In this document: one piece after another, positions 26,215 to 34,781 of the stretch
Position numbering within the stretch: the first letter of the stretch is position 1
How the letters are laid out: each line of letters begins with the position of its first letter
Assembly (NCBI RefSeq): GCF_004145845.1
Contig: NZ_SELP01000001.1
Span: forward strand, 682,001-746,000
Origin: Loktanella sp. IMCC34160
Lineage (GTDB): Bacteria; Pseudomonadota; Alphaproteobacteria; Rhodobacterales; Rhodobacteraceae
DNA: 64,000 bases
Direction of reading: 5' to 3'
Translations under genes and position numbers: made by a program
Notes under the pieces: model-generated
Database searches by the model: none
Told to the model about the DNA's origin: nothing
What the model saw: only the letters and a program-made list of their open reading frames with translations

Positions 26215-28200
26215 ATGGCCGCGAAAGACACCGACGACAACGCCAAGACCGACGATCAGGACAACGACATTTCGATGGATGTCAGCCAGGCCGCCGTCAA
26301 GAAGATGATCGCCGAGGCCCGCGAACGTGGCTACATCACCTACGACCAGCTGAACGCCGTCCTGCCGCCCGATCAGGTCTCGTCCGACCAGATCGAGGAC
26401 GTGATGTCGATGCTGTCCGAAATGGGCATTCAGGTGACCGAGGACGACGAAGAGGCGGAAGAGACCGACGAGAACAGCAGCTCCACCGATGTGGTTGCGG
26501 TCAGCGGTGGCCGCGACGTGGCCCTGTCGTCGGGCGAAACCGAAAAACTGGACCGGACCGACGACCCGGTACGCATGTATCTGCGCGAAATGGGCAGCGT
26601 CGAACTCCTGTCCCGCGAGGGCGAGATCGCCATTGCCAAGCGGATCGAGGCCGGCCGCAACACGATGATCCTTGGGCTGTGCGAAAGCCCGCTGACCTTC
26701 CAGGCGATCACCATCTGGCGCGACGAACTTCTGTCCGAAGACATCCTGCTGCGCGACGTGATCGACCTCGAAGCGACCTTTGGCAACCAGATGGACGAGG
26801 ACGAGGACGAACCCGTCGTCGATACCACCGCCACCGGGACCGCCGAGAAGAAGGAAGACAGCCCCGAGCTGGACGCCGATGGCAACCCGATTGCCAGCGA
26901 TGACGACGACGATGACGACGAACAGGCCAACATGTCGCTGGCCGCGATGGAGGCCGCGCTGAAGCCGCGCGTTCTGGACACGCTGGAAATCATCGCCCGC
27001 GACTTTGCCAAGCTGTCGGACATGCAGGACGCCCGGATGTCCGCCACCCTGAACGAGGACGACAGTTTCTCGGACGGGGACGAGGCGACCTATCAGAAAC
27101 TCCGCTCCGAGATCGTTGAACTGGTGAACTCGCTTCACCTGCACAACAACCGGATCGAGGCGCTGATCGACCAGCTGTACGGGATCAACCGCCGGATCAT
27201 GTCGATCGACTCCAGCATGGTGAAACTGGCCGACCAGGCCCGGATCAACCGCCGCGAGTTCATCGACGAATACCGCGGGTCCGAGCTTGACCCCAACTGG
27301 CTGGACCGCATGGCCGAGAAATCGGGCCGTGGCTGGCAGATGCTGATGGAGAAATCCACCGACAAGATCGAAGAGCTGCGCTCGGAAATGGCGCAGGTCG
27401 GCCAATATGTGGGCGTCGACATCTCGGAATTCCGCCGCATCGTGCAGCAGGTCCAGAAGGGCGAGAAAGAGGCCCGTCAGGCCAAGAAGGAAATGGTCGA
27501 GGCGAACCTGCGGCTCGTCATCTCCATCGCCAAGAAATACACGAACCGTGGCCTGCAATTCCTTGATCTTATTCAGGAAGGCAACATCGGCTTGATGAAG
27601 GCCGTGGACAAATTCGAATACCGGCGCGGCTACAAATTCTCCACCTATGCGACATGGTGGATCCGGCAGGCGATCACCCGCTCCATCGCCGATCAGGCCC
27701 GCACCATCCGTATCCCCGTGCACATGATCGAAACGATCAACAAACTGGTCCGCACGGGCCGCCAGATGCTGCACGAAATCGGCCGCGAACCGACGCCCGA
27801 GGAATTGGCCGAAAAGCTGCAAATGCCGCTCGAAAAGGTCCGCAAGGTGATGAAGATCGCCAAGGAACCGATTTCGCTCGAAACCCCAATCGGGGACGAG
27901 GAGGACAGCCAGCTTGGCGATTTCATCGAGGACAAGAACGCCGTCCTGCCGCTGGATTCTGCTATTCAAGAGAACCTGAAAGAAACCACGACCCGCGTGC
28001 TCGCCTCGCTCACCCCGCGCGAGGAACGGGTGCTGCGGATGCGGTTCGGCATCGGCATGAACACCGACCACACGCTGGAAGAGGTTGGCCAGCAGTTCAG
28101 CGTGACCCGCGAACGGATCCGCCAGATCGAGGCCAAGGCCCTGCGCAAGCTGAAACACCCCAGCCGGTCGCGCAAACTGCGGTCGTTCCTGGATCAGTAG
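26215..28200 (+). CDS. rpoD: RNA polymerase primary sigma factor (sigma-70)
   Basis: The 661-residue protein follows GAAGGAG before ATG 26215. Region 1.1 is near residues 20-75 ([23 protein letters not shown]), followed by an acidic stretch. Region 1.2 has [22 protein letters not shown]. Regions 2.3-2.4 have [29 protein letters not shown], and region 4.2 has [20 protein letters not shown]. It directs most transcription. A/T-rich upstream DNA (26077-26214) repeats GATTCG/CGAATC near 26137-26170. The gene itself has host-like composition although both neighbours are A+T-rich. Confidence 0.97.
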   Translation: MAAKDTDDNAKTDDQDNDISMDVSQAAVKKMIAEARERGYITYDQLNAVLPPDQVSSDQIEDVMSMLSEMGIQVTEDDEEAEETDENSSSTDVVAVSGGRDVALSSGETEKLDRTDDPVRMYLREMGSVELLSREGEIAIAKRIEAGRNTMILGLCESPLTFQAITIWRDELLSEDILLRDVIDLEATFGNQMDEDEDEPVVDTTATGTAEKKEDSPELDADGNPIASDDDDDDDEQANMSLAAMEAALKPRVLDTLEIIARDFAKLSDMQDARMSATLNEDDSFSDGDEATYQKLRSEIVELVNSLHLHNNRIEALIDQLYGINRRIMSIDSSMVKLADQARINRREFIDEYRGSELDPNWLDRMAEKSGRGWQMLMEKSTDKIEELRSEMAQVGQYVGVDISEFRRIVQQVQKGEKEARQAKKEMVEANLRLVISIAKKYTNRGLQFLDLIQEGNIGLMKAVDKFEYRRGYKFSTYATWWIRQAITRSIADQARTIRIPVHMIETINKLVRTGRQMLHEIGREPTPEELAEKLQMPLEKVRKVMKIAKEPISLETPIGDEEDSQLGDFIEDKNAVLPLDSAIQENLKETTTRVLASLTPREERVLRMRFGIGMNTDHTLEEVGQQFSVTRERIRQIEAKALRKLKHPSRSRKLRSFLDQ

Positions 28201-28208
28201 GAGGCGAA

Positions 28209-28658
28209 ATGCGGAAGGAAAACGAGTATTCTCCTGTCGCTCAAAGCACCTTGGAGCGCCTCCGCGATCTGGCGTCAGAATTGTTGAACGCAAAGATCGC
28301 GCCCGAGGCGCGAGATCGGATCGCGGCTGAGCTGGATCTCCACGAAGCGACCTTGAATGACGCATTCGCATATCGTCAGAAGCACGGGCCGGAACTGGGG
28401 GCTGCGGACTCTTTGGGATATTTCAGAGAGAAGCTGTGTGGCGCGATGAGCTTTGTAAGAATGGCTGTCGGCATCGATGAGCGTGGTGGATATTCAGACG
28501 AGAAGATCATCGACAATATCGATCATTACTCCTTCCTCGTTTCGCGTCTCTTGGCTGTGAACTGGTCCTCGAGGTCAGCGCGCCCCAAGACCGACCGGGT
28601 GATCCGTGAATCATCCTTTGACAATCGTGAGGCGCTACAAAGGCTCGTTGATAGGTGA
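28209..28658 (+). CDS. Unrecognised 149-residue partner of Doc-like toxin (candidate antitoxin)
   Basis: From ATG 28209 the protein has 149 residues and ends in TGA overlapping the GTG of the doc-like gene (GTGA at 28655), so the two are coupled. It is mostly helical by eye: STLERLRDLASELLNAKIAPEARDRIAAELDLHEATLNDAF, then IDNIDHYSFLVSRLLAVN. It is not like Phd (about 73 residues) and has no [S/T]xxxE[G/N] Fic-inhibition motif. The DNA is about 50-60% GC in samples against about 65-70% for the host. I do not know the family. The overlap and order suggest an antitoxin or regulator; a role unrelated to toxin control is possible. Confidence 0.6.
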   Translation: MRKENEYSPVAQSTLERLRDLASELLNAKIAPEARDRIAAELDLHEATLNDAFAYRQKHGPELGAADSLGYFREKLCGAMSFVRMAVGIDERGGYSDEKIIDNIDHYSFLVSRLLAVNWSSRSARPKTDRVIRESSFDNREALQRLVDR

Positions 28659-29041
28659 GCCATTATCGGGTTACGCTTGAAGACGTTCTAGCGGCTCACA
28701 AGGAGGCTTTGACCTACGGTGGTCGTGCGGGCCTCGTAAACCTGTCTTTGGTCGAATCTGCAATCGGACGACCGTATTCTGGATATCACAGATCGATATC
28801 CAGAAAAGCGGCGGCCCTTCTTGAGGCACTGGTCAAGAACCATGGGTTTGCAGATGGAAACAAGCGCACAGCGCTTCTTGTTGTTGAATTGCTAATTCGC
28901 CGAAGTGGATATCGGCTTGTGTTGCTTGAAGGCGAGCGGTTGGACGATATCATTGTATCGACAGCTTGCGGCGATCTTCAGTTCGATTCATTACAGGTTT
29001 GGTTTCAGTCAAGGCTGGTCAGATATTCAGATCAAGACTAG
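28655..29041 (+). CDS. Doc-like Fic-domain toxin
   Basis: The 128-residue protein starts at GTG 28655. Its motif at residues 63-73 is HGFADGNKRTA. Typical Fic AMP-transferases have HPFxxGNGRxxR; here the second G of GNGR is Lys and the last Arg is Leu, as in the P1 Doc protein. Doc is a kinase that phosphorylates elongation factor Tu on a threonine, so I infer the same. Length equals Doc (126). It overlaps the preceding gene by 4 bases, the arrangement of an antitoxin-toxin operon, and shares its A+T-rich composition (about 48-53% GC in samples). Confidence 0.8.
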   Translation: MSHYRVTLEDVLAAHKEALTYGGRAGLVNLSLVESAIGRPYSGYHRSISRKAAALLEALVKNHGFADGNKRTALLVVELLIRRSGYRLVLLEGERLDDIIVSTACGDLQFDSLQVWFQSRLVRYSDQD

Positions 29042-29091
29042 CGAATGGGGCTGCGCCCGCGAACCACGCCTTGTCTAGTAGGGAGTTCATT

Positions 29092-29358
29092 CTGTCGATC
29101 CTATCCAAACTTTTCGGCGGCGGTAAACCAGCGCCGGAGCCCGTCGTCTACAAGGATTTCCGCATCTTTGCCGATCCGGTGAAAGAGGCGGGCGGCTATC
29201 GCATTTCCGCCCGCATCGAAAAGGACTTCCGGGGCGAGACCAAGACCCATCAGATGGTCCGCGCCGATACGGTCCCCTCGCTGGAGGAGGCGCTGGGCGC
29301 GACCGTGGACAAGGCGAAATTCTTCATCGACCAGATGGGCGACAAGATTTTCGGCTGA
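29092..29358 (+). CDS. HlyU-family protein, non-ATG start
   Basis: The product begins (M)SILSKLFGGGKPAPEPVVYKDF and runs 88 residues, full family length; ILSKLFGGG and the C-terminal KAKFFIDQMGDKIFG fit HlyU. HlyU proteins are small transcriptional regulators (haemolysin activator in Vibrio), of unknown role in alphaproteobacteria. No ATG or GTG is in frame at the expected spot. CTG 29092 sits 6 bases after GGAG and keeps the family's natural start; TTG 29071 would add 7 residues. The A+T-rich Doc region ends just before here, so the normal ATG may have been lost at the junction. Confidence 0.72.
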   Translation: MSILSKLFGGGKPAPEPVVYKDFRIFADPVKEAGGYRISARIEKDFRGETKTHQMVRADTVPSLEEALGATVDKAKFFIDQMGDKIFG

Positions 29359-29362
29359 CCGG

Positions 29363-29776
29363 ATGCATGGGGCCTTCACCATCCGCACCTCTGGGCAGGG
29401 GCTCTATGAACTCACCGATCAGGTGGCGGATTGGGTGACGGGCTCTGGCCTCCTCACGCTGTTTGTCCGCCACACCTCCTGCTCGCTCCTGATCCAGGAA
29501 AACGCCGACCCCGAGGTGCAGACCGACCTGGCCGCGTTTTTCCACAGGCTGGTGCCGCCCACGAGTGACCCCTCCATGGCCTATCTGACCCATACCTACG
29601 AGGGGCCGGACGATATGCCAGCCCATATCAAGGCCGCGATGCTGCCGGTCAGCTTGTCGATTCCTGTCGAAAACGGGCGCATGGCGCTGGGAACATGGCA
29701 AGGAATTTACCTTTTCGAACATCGCGATCGGCCCCACCAGCGCACCGTCGCCGCCCATCTGCTGCGCGACAGATAG
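29363..29776 (+). CDS. YjbQ (UPF0047) family protein
   Basis: The 137-residue protein has HTSCSLLIQENADPEVQTDL near 36-55 and VENGRMALGTWQGIYLFEHRD near 101-122, the UPF0047 core with its His and Glu residues. Some members have weak thiamine-phosphate synthase activity and can replace ThiE. The natural role is not established. ATG 29363 lies 4 bases after the HlyU stop, so the two are co-transcribed. Confidence 0.88.
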   Translation: MHGAFTIRTSGQGLYELTDQVADWVTGSGLLTLFVRHTSCSLLIQENADPEVQTDLAAFFHRLVPPTSDPSMAYLTHTYEGPDDMPAHIKAAMLPVSLSIPVENGRMALGTWQGIYLFEHRDRPHQRTVAAHLLRDR

Positions 29777-29838
29777 CCCCACGATCTGGTGGGTGACAAT
29801 TCAGGCTACCCAAATCCTGCCAAGCCCCCTATAGTGAC

Positions 29839-29847
29839 TGTGGATAA
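29839..29847 (-). promoter_or_regulatory. Consensus DnaA box upstream of nrdR
   Basis: TGTGGATAA on the given strand is TTATCCACA on the other, the DnaA-box consensus exactly. It is 43 bases before the nrdR start in a 113-base intergenic region. A single 9-base match can arise by chance, but the gene downstream controls dNTP supply, which makes it reasonable. Confidence 0.4.
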
Positions 29848-29889
29848 CTGGGACAAAATACCCAGACGGCAGTAGATGAGGACAGGACC

Positions 29890-30357
29890 ATGCGTTGCCC
29901 GTTTTGTGGAAACGTCGATACACAAGTGAAGGATTCACGCCCCGCCGAAGACCACGTCGCCATTCGCAGGCGGCGGTTTTGTCCGGCCTGTGGCGGACGT
30001 TTCACCACCTATGAGCGGGTGCAGCTGCGCGACCTCGTGGTGATCAAATCGAACGGCCGGCGCGAGGATTTCGACCGCGACAAGCTGGAACGGTCGATCC
30101 GCATCGCGCTTCAGAAACGCCCGGTCGAACCAGAGCGGATGGACCAGATGATTTCCGGCATCGTGCGCAGGCTGGAAAGCATGGGCGAAACCGACATCCC
30201 GTCTTCGACCATTGGCGAGATCGTGATGGAAAGCCTGGCCCGGATCGACACCGTGGCCTATGTCCGGTTTGCCAGCGTCTACAAGAACTTCCAGGCCGCC
30301 GACGACTTTGACAAGTTCATCGACGAACTGCGGCCCGATCCCAAGCCGGAAGGGTGA
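29890..30357 (+). CDS. nrdR: Transcriptional repressor NrdR
   Basis: The 155-residue protein has an N-terminal zinc ribbon ([36 protein letters not shown]) and an ATP-cone domain ([20 protein letters not shown]). It senses dATP/ATP and represses ribonucleotide reductase genes through NrdR boxes. Its stop overlaps the GTG of ribD, which in this order is the usual nrdR-ribD arrangement. A DnaA box lies upstream. Confidence 0.95.
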   Translation: MRCPFCGNVDTQVKDSRPAEDHVAIRRRRFCPACGGRFTTYERVQLRDLVVIKSNGRREDFDRDKLERSIRIALQKRPVEPERMDQMISGIVRRLESMGETDIPSSTIGEIVMESLARIDTVAYVRFASVYKNFQAADDFDKFIDELRPDPKPEG

Positions 30358-31442
30358 CCCCCGCCGCTGACAGGCGGTTCATGGCGCTTGCGCTGGCCCT
30401 TGGCCGGCGCGGGCAGGGCCGGGTCTGGCCCAATCCGGCGGTGGGCTGTGTCATTGTTCGGGGCGGGCGGATCGCCGGGCGCGGCTGGACCGCCGATGGC
30501 GGGCGGCCCCACGCGGAACCGCGGGCCCTGGCGCAGGCCGGGGATGCGGCGCGCGGCGCCACCGCCTATGTCACGCTGGAACCCTGCGCCCATCACGGAA
30601 AATCACCCCCCTGTGCCGATGCGCTGATCGCAGCCGGGATCGCGCGGGTGGTTGTCGCCACCGGCGACCCGGACCCGCGCGTCGCGGGCCGGGGCATTGC
30701 CCGCCTGCGCGACGCGGGGATCGAGGTGGTCGAAGGCGTTCTGCAGGCCGATGCCGACCGCGACCATGCCGGGTTCTTCCTGCGGATCACCGAAAACCGC
30801 CCCTTCGTCACCCTGAAACTGGCCCTGTCCATCGACGGGCGGATCGCCACGGGCAGCGGCGACAGCCAATGGATCACCGGACCCGAGGCCCGGCGCATGG
30901 TCCATGCCATGCGGGCGCGGCATGATGCGGTCATGGTCGGGGCGGGCACGGCGCGGGTGGATGACCCATCGCTGACCGTGCGCGGGATCGGGATCACCCG
31001 GCAACCGGCGCGGGTCGTGGTGTCGCGCAGGCTGGACCTGCCGCGCGACGGGGTGCTGGCCCGGACCGCGCGCGAGGTGCCGCTGTTCCTCTGCCACGGG
31101 CCGGATGCCGATGTCGGCCCATGGCATGATCTTGGCGCGGTGCTGCTGCCGGTGCCGGTCGAGGGTGGTCAGGTGGACGCGGGCGCGGCCCTTTCGGCGT
31201 TGGCGGGCGAGGGGATCACGCGGGTCTTCTGCGAAGGGGGCGGGACGCTGGCCGCCTCGCTATTGTCTGCCGATCTGGTGGACGAACTGGTGGTGTTCGG
31301 CGGCGGCGTGGCCATCGGCGCCGAGGGCACGCCGGGACTGGCCGCTATGGGCATCGCCGCCCTGTCCGAGGCGCCGCGATTCAGCCTGTCCGAGACCCGG
31401 AAAGTTGCGCAAGACGTGCTGACGGTCTGGCGCAGAACTTGA
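30354..31442 (+). CDS. ribD: Bifunctional pyrimidine deaminase/reductase RibD
   Basis: The 362-residue protein starts with GTG 30354, inside the nrdR stop. The deaminase half has [16 protein letters not shown] and [15 protein letters not shown], which hold the zinc ligands. The reductase half begins near 150 with [26 protein letters not shown] and includes [14 protein letters not shown]. It performs the second and third steps of riboflavin synthesis. The other rib genes lie about 4.8 kb downstream, beyond three leftward capsule genes. Confidence 0.95.
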   Translation: MTPAADRRFMALALALGRRGQGRVWPNPAVGCVIVRGGRIAGRGWTADGGRPHAEPRALAQAGDAARGATAYVTLEPCAHHGKSPPCADALIAAGIARVVVATGDPDPRVAGRGIARLRDAGIEVVEGVLQADADRDHAGFFLRITENRPFVTLKLALSIDGRIATGSGDSQWITGPEARRMVHAMRARHDAVMVGAGTARVDDPSLTVRGIGITRQPARVVVSRRLDLPRDGVLARTAREVPLFLCHGPDADVGPWHDLGAVLLPVPVEGGQVDAGAALSALAGEGITRVFCEGGGTLAASLLSADLVDELVVFGGGVAIGAEGTPGLAAMGIAALSEAPRFSLSETRKVAQDVLTVWRRT

Positions 31443-31466
31443 ACTTTTCGAACATTTCGGTCCCGG

Positions 31467-33509
31467 CTACCGCCATAAATGCGCGTATGTGGCAAAGGCA
31501 CCTTGCAGTTTTGCAATAATGCGATTGACCCGCCCCGGGCTGGGGATCGTGCCCTCCTCCAGCCGTTCCAGCGCCACCTCGACCGGGCAGGGCAGCCCGG
31601 TCAGCGGGTCGAAATAGCGCGGGTAGTCGATCAGCGCGGCGTGGGCGAGCGCCACAAGATCGGGCCGCGCCTGCCTGTGTGGCACCGGCATGGCCCTGTC
31701 GTCGGTCAGCCCCCATCCGGCATAGAACGGCCGCCCAAGGCAGGTCACCCGCTTGCCCCGCAACAACGCCTCGAACCCGAGGGTCGAGGTGATGGTCCAG
31801 ACCTCGTCGACCGCATCTATCGCCGCGACCGGATCGGTCCGGGTCAGCACGGCATCTGCCAGGTCTTCGGCCCCTGACACCGCACCCTGGCGCAAACCGG
31901 CCTCGACGTCCGGGTGCGGCTTGTACAGGATCACCGCCGCCGGATTGGCCCGACGCGCGGCCTCCAACAGGGCCTGATTTGTCTTCACCTCGCCCGCGCC
32001 AAGCTGGATCGAGGCGTCGTCTTCCACCTGTCCCGGCACAAGGATCCGGCGCCCGGCGGGCAGACCGGGGGGCAGGCCCGCGCCGCCCAGATTGTATTTG
32101 GTGACACCGGATTTCGTGATCCGCCGGATCAGGCGCTCGGCCCGCGCCCGCGCGTCCCCGGGCAATTCTTCCGCCGCTGCCTCGACCAGCCGGTCCAGCC
32201 TGCTTTCCCGCGTCGGGTCATAGTAGATGCCCAGATCGTCGCAGACGAGGCTGAGCGGCGGGATCAGGTCGGCGCCCAAGCCCCGCGACCGCAGGAACCC
32301 GTCCTCGACCCGGACCGCGGCGGGGTAGGGAGCGGATTTCCCGGCCCAGACCATCTGCCGCCGCCCGTCCTGTTCGGCCCGCGCCGTGGCGCGGTCTGGC
32401 GCATCTTCGAACACCAGTTTCCGGTGCCGCCCAAAGGCGCGCTGCAACGGCCCGCGCTTCCACAGCCGCATTCCCGAGGCGACCCAACCGCGATGGTCCT
32501 CGCGCCAGCCACGGGTCAGCGCCTCAAGCGTGGTGATCGCCTCTTCGAGGCTGCACAGCCTGTCGCGGTAGGGGTCGTACCATTTTGGGTAGAGGATCAT
32601 GGCGCCCGCGAATAACTGTGCCCGCGTCAGCCGCCGTTGCCGCCGGTCCAGCGGCATCCGGTCGTCCGTCAGGCCCCAACCGGCATAAAACGGCTGGCCC
32701 ATGACCACCGGCTTGTGGCCCGCAAGGATTGCTTCGAACCCCAGTTGCGACGACACCGTATAGACCGCCACCGCGCCCTCCAGCAGGCGCCATGGGGACA
32801 GGGCGGCGTCGATGATCTCGGTGTTGTCGTCGCAGTCGTCGGCGGTGAAATACCCCTGCCGGTGGCCCGCGTCACTTTCCGGATGGGTCCGGATCAGGAT
32901 GCGGGCGCCGGGGTTTTCGTCGCGGGCCAGAAACAGCATCTCGCGGAAGGTGTTGCGATCCGCCCGGCTGGCCTTGATCGAGGCATCGCCCCGGGTCTGA
33001 TCAATGACAAGGACATAACCGGGGTCGGGCGCGGGCAGGGCGGGATCGAAGGCGTTGTATTTCGACAGATGCCCGGATTTCAGCCGCGCTATCGCCGCGC
33101 GGGCGCGGTTCAGGATCACTGTGTCGTCCAGCGGATCGTCCGTCAGAATCCGTTCCAGATCAGAGGGTTGCGCGGGGTCAAAATGCACGCCCGACCGGTC
33201 CAGACACAGGCCAAGGGGCGGTTCCCCGTCGCGGCCCGGCAGGACCGACCGCAGAAAGGCGTCTTCGACCCTCAGCACCGGCGCGCCGGTCCAACCGGCC
33301 ACCTTTTCCCCACGTGGGCTGGTCGGGCTTTGGCCCCAGACGCCGACCATATCGCCCTCGGCCCCCGGCTTGCCGATCCGGATATCATAGCCTGACAATT
33401 CCAGAATTCGGCGCACGGTGCCCTGCGTCAGGAACCCGCCGTTATAGACGAAAAGCCGCCGCGAGGTGTCCCCCGCGGCGGGCGTTTCCGGGTTTGACCG
33501 CTGTGTCAC
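31467..33509 (-). CDS. kpsC: KpsC-like capsule beta-Kdo transferase
   Basis: The 680-residue protein has two similar halves. Each has a GT module marked by RVEDAFLRSVLPG/GLCLDRSGVHFDP (first) and RVEDGFLRSRGLGADLIPPLSL/LGIYYDP (second), plus GQPFYAGWGLTDDR and GRPFYAGWGLTDDR. Duplicated GT99 modules that add alternating beta-Kdo residues define KpsC. It builds the poly-Kdo linker on phosphatidylglycerol for group 2 type capsule. Its ATG overlaps the stop of the export lipoprotein gene upstream. No kpsM, T or E gene is in view. Confidence 0.9.
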   Translation of the reverse strand: MTQRSNPETPAAGDTSRRLFVYNGGFLTQGTVRRILELSGYDIRIGKPGAEGDMVGVWGQSPTSPRGEKVAGWTGAPVLRVEDAFLRSVLPGRDGEPPLGLCLDRSGVHFDPAQPSDLERILTDDPLDDTVILNRARAAIARLKSGHLSKYNAFDPALPAPDPGYVLVIDQTRGDASIKASRADRNTFREMLFLARDENPGARILIRTHPESDAGHRQGYFTADDCDDNTEIIDAALSPWRLLEGAVAVYTVSSQLGFEAILAGHKPVVMGQPFYAGWGLTDDRMPLDRRQRRLTRAQLFAGAMILYPKWYDPYRDRLCSLEEAITTLEALTRGWREDHRGWVASGMRLWKRGPLQRAFGRHRKLVFEDAPDRATARAEQDGRRQMVWAGKSAPYPAAVRVEDGFLRSRGLGADLIPPLSLVCDDLGIYYDPTRESRLDRLVEAAAEELPGDARARAERLIRRITKSGVTKYNLGGAGLPPGLPAGRRILVPGQVEDDASIQLGAGEVKTNQALLEAARRANPAAVILYKPHPDVEAGLRQGAVSGAEDLADAVLTRTDPVAAIDAVDEVWTITSTLGFEALLRGKRVTCLGRPFYAGWGLTDDRAMPVPHRQARPDLVALAHAALIDYPRYFDPLTGLPCPVEVALERLEEGTIPSPGRVNRIIAKLQGAFATYAHLWR

Positions 33510-34636
33510 TGGCCAAGGTTTGCGGCAGCATCCACCTGTTGCAGCGACCCGAAGATGGCGGCGATCGTCTTGTTGAACTGGACGAACGGGGCCTCGGTCA
33601 CATAGACAGTGTCGCCGTCGCGGATCGCGAAATCGCGGGCCATGAACATGCCGTTGGGCTGGGTCAGGTCAAGGACGTAGATCATCCGCTGGGTGCCGAT
33701 CAGCGTCGGGTCTCCGACCAGTTGCTGGGCAATCTCCTCGGGTTCGTTGCGGAACACGAAGACGCCGGTCGGGTCGGCCACGTTGGACGACAACCCGCCG
33801 ACCTGTGCAATCGCCTCGATCGCCGAAATCGACTGGCTTTCAAAGGTCAGGCGGCTTTGCGACCCAGTCGCGCCAAGCGCGGTAAAGCTGCGGGTGTCTT
33901 CCTCGACGATGATCCGGTCGCCGGGGCGCAGGGCGATGTCATGGGCGGGGTGGTTGTACAGGTCTTCGAACCAGACCGATCCGGTATGGTCGCCGCGCAC
34001 GACGCGGACCTGGGCAATCTCGGGGCGGATCGCGATGCCGCCCGCGCGGGCCAGCATGGACGACAGGGTCCGGGTCGGCCGTTCGATGGCATAGACGCCC
34101 TGACTGGCGACGCCACCCACGACGGACACGGTGCCACCATCGCCGGCAAGGCGGCGGACCTGCACTTGCGGGTCGGGGGTCTGTTCGCCCAGTTTCTCGG
34201 TGATGATCCGGCGGATCGCCTCGGGCGTGTTGCCCGACGCCCGGATGCGGCCCGCGTAGGGCACAAAGATGAACCCGGCGCCGTCAACCTGCACCTCTTC
34301 CAGCACGGTCGCGGGCTGGCCCGCGGGCACCAGAAGCCCGTCATCGACGTTTTCCCAGATCGTCAGGCCCAGAACATCGCCCGGCCGGATCGTGTCGGAC
34401 CCGACAAGCGAGGCGTTCAGGAAACCTTCGGAAAAACCAAGGGCAGGGGTGACAGAGGCGATCCGGTTCACCCGGTCGTCCACGGCCAGAACGAAGGCAT
34501 CGCCGTCCCGCAGGACAGAACCCGAGAAGATTTCATTCTTGTTCGGGCCCGATCTGGGCAGCCCGCAAGAGGCCACGAAGGCGCATGCGGCAACGATGGC
34601 CGCGCCCCGGGCAAGGCGCAAACGAATGGAAGTCAC
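33506..34636 (-). CDS. Outer-membrane polysaccharide export lipoprotein (Wza/KpsD type)
   Basis: The 376-residue protein has a lipoprotein signal: basic start, hydrophobic AAIVAACAFVASC with Cys24 as the lipid site, then GLPRSGPNKNE. A polysaccharide export (PES) domain follows (GSDTIRPGDVLGLTIWENVDDGLLVP) and then SLBB beta-grasp repeats (VSVVGGVASQGVYAI; ISAIEAIAQVGGLSSN). It should form the outer-membrane channel for capsule polymer made by KpsC and KpsS. A 4-base overlap joins it to kpsC downstream. Confidence 0.9.
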   Translation of the reverse strand: MTSIRLRLARGAAIVAACAFVASCGLPRSGPNKNEIFSGSVLRDGDAFVLAVDDRVNRIASVTPALGFSEGFLNASLVGSDTIRPGDVLGLTIWENVDDGLLVPAGQPATVLEEVQVDGAGFIFVPYAGRIRASGNTPEAIRRIITEKLGEQTPDPQVQVRRLAGDGGTVSVVGGVASQGVYAIERPTRTLSSMLARAGGIAIRPEIAQVRVVRGDHTGSVWFEDLYNHPAHDIALRPGDRIIVEEDTRSFTALGATGSQSRLTFESQSISAIEAIAQVGGLSSNVADPTGVFVFRNEPEEIAQQLVGDPTLIGTQRMIYVLDLTQPNGMFMARDFAIRDGDTVYVTEAPFVQFNKTIAAIFGSLQQVDAAANLGQ

Positions 34637-34781
34637 TGCTCGGTCTCCTCGACCTGTTATTTTTCTGCCTCAACTTTTGACGCCAAGCTACCGCAATCGG
34701 GGGACAATTGCTAGCCATAGGTCTGGTATTGGGGCATTGCGTGGCCACAACTGTTGCCGTGCCGCCGCGCTGCCTGTTTGG

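Noticed and set aside
25873-28371. 832-codon open frame opposite rpoD
   Set aside because: rpoD is intact on the plus strand and the reverse frame is low-complexity.
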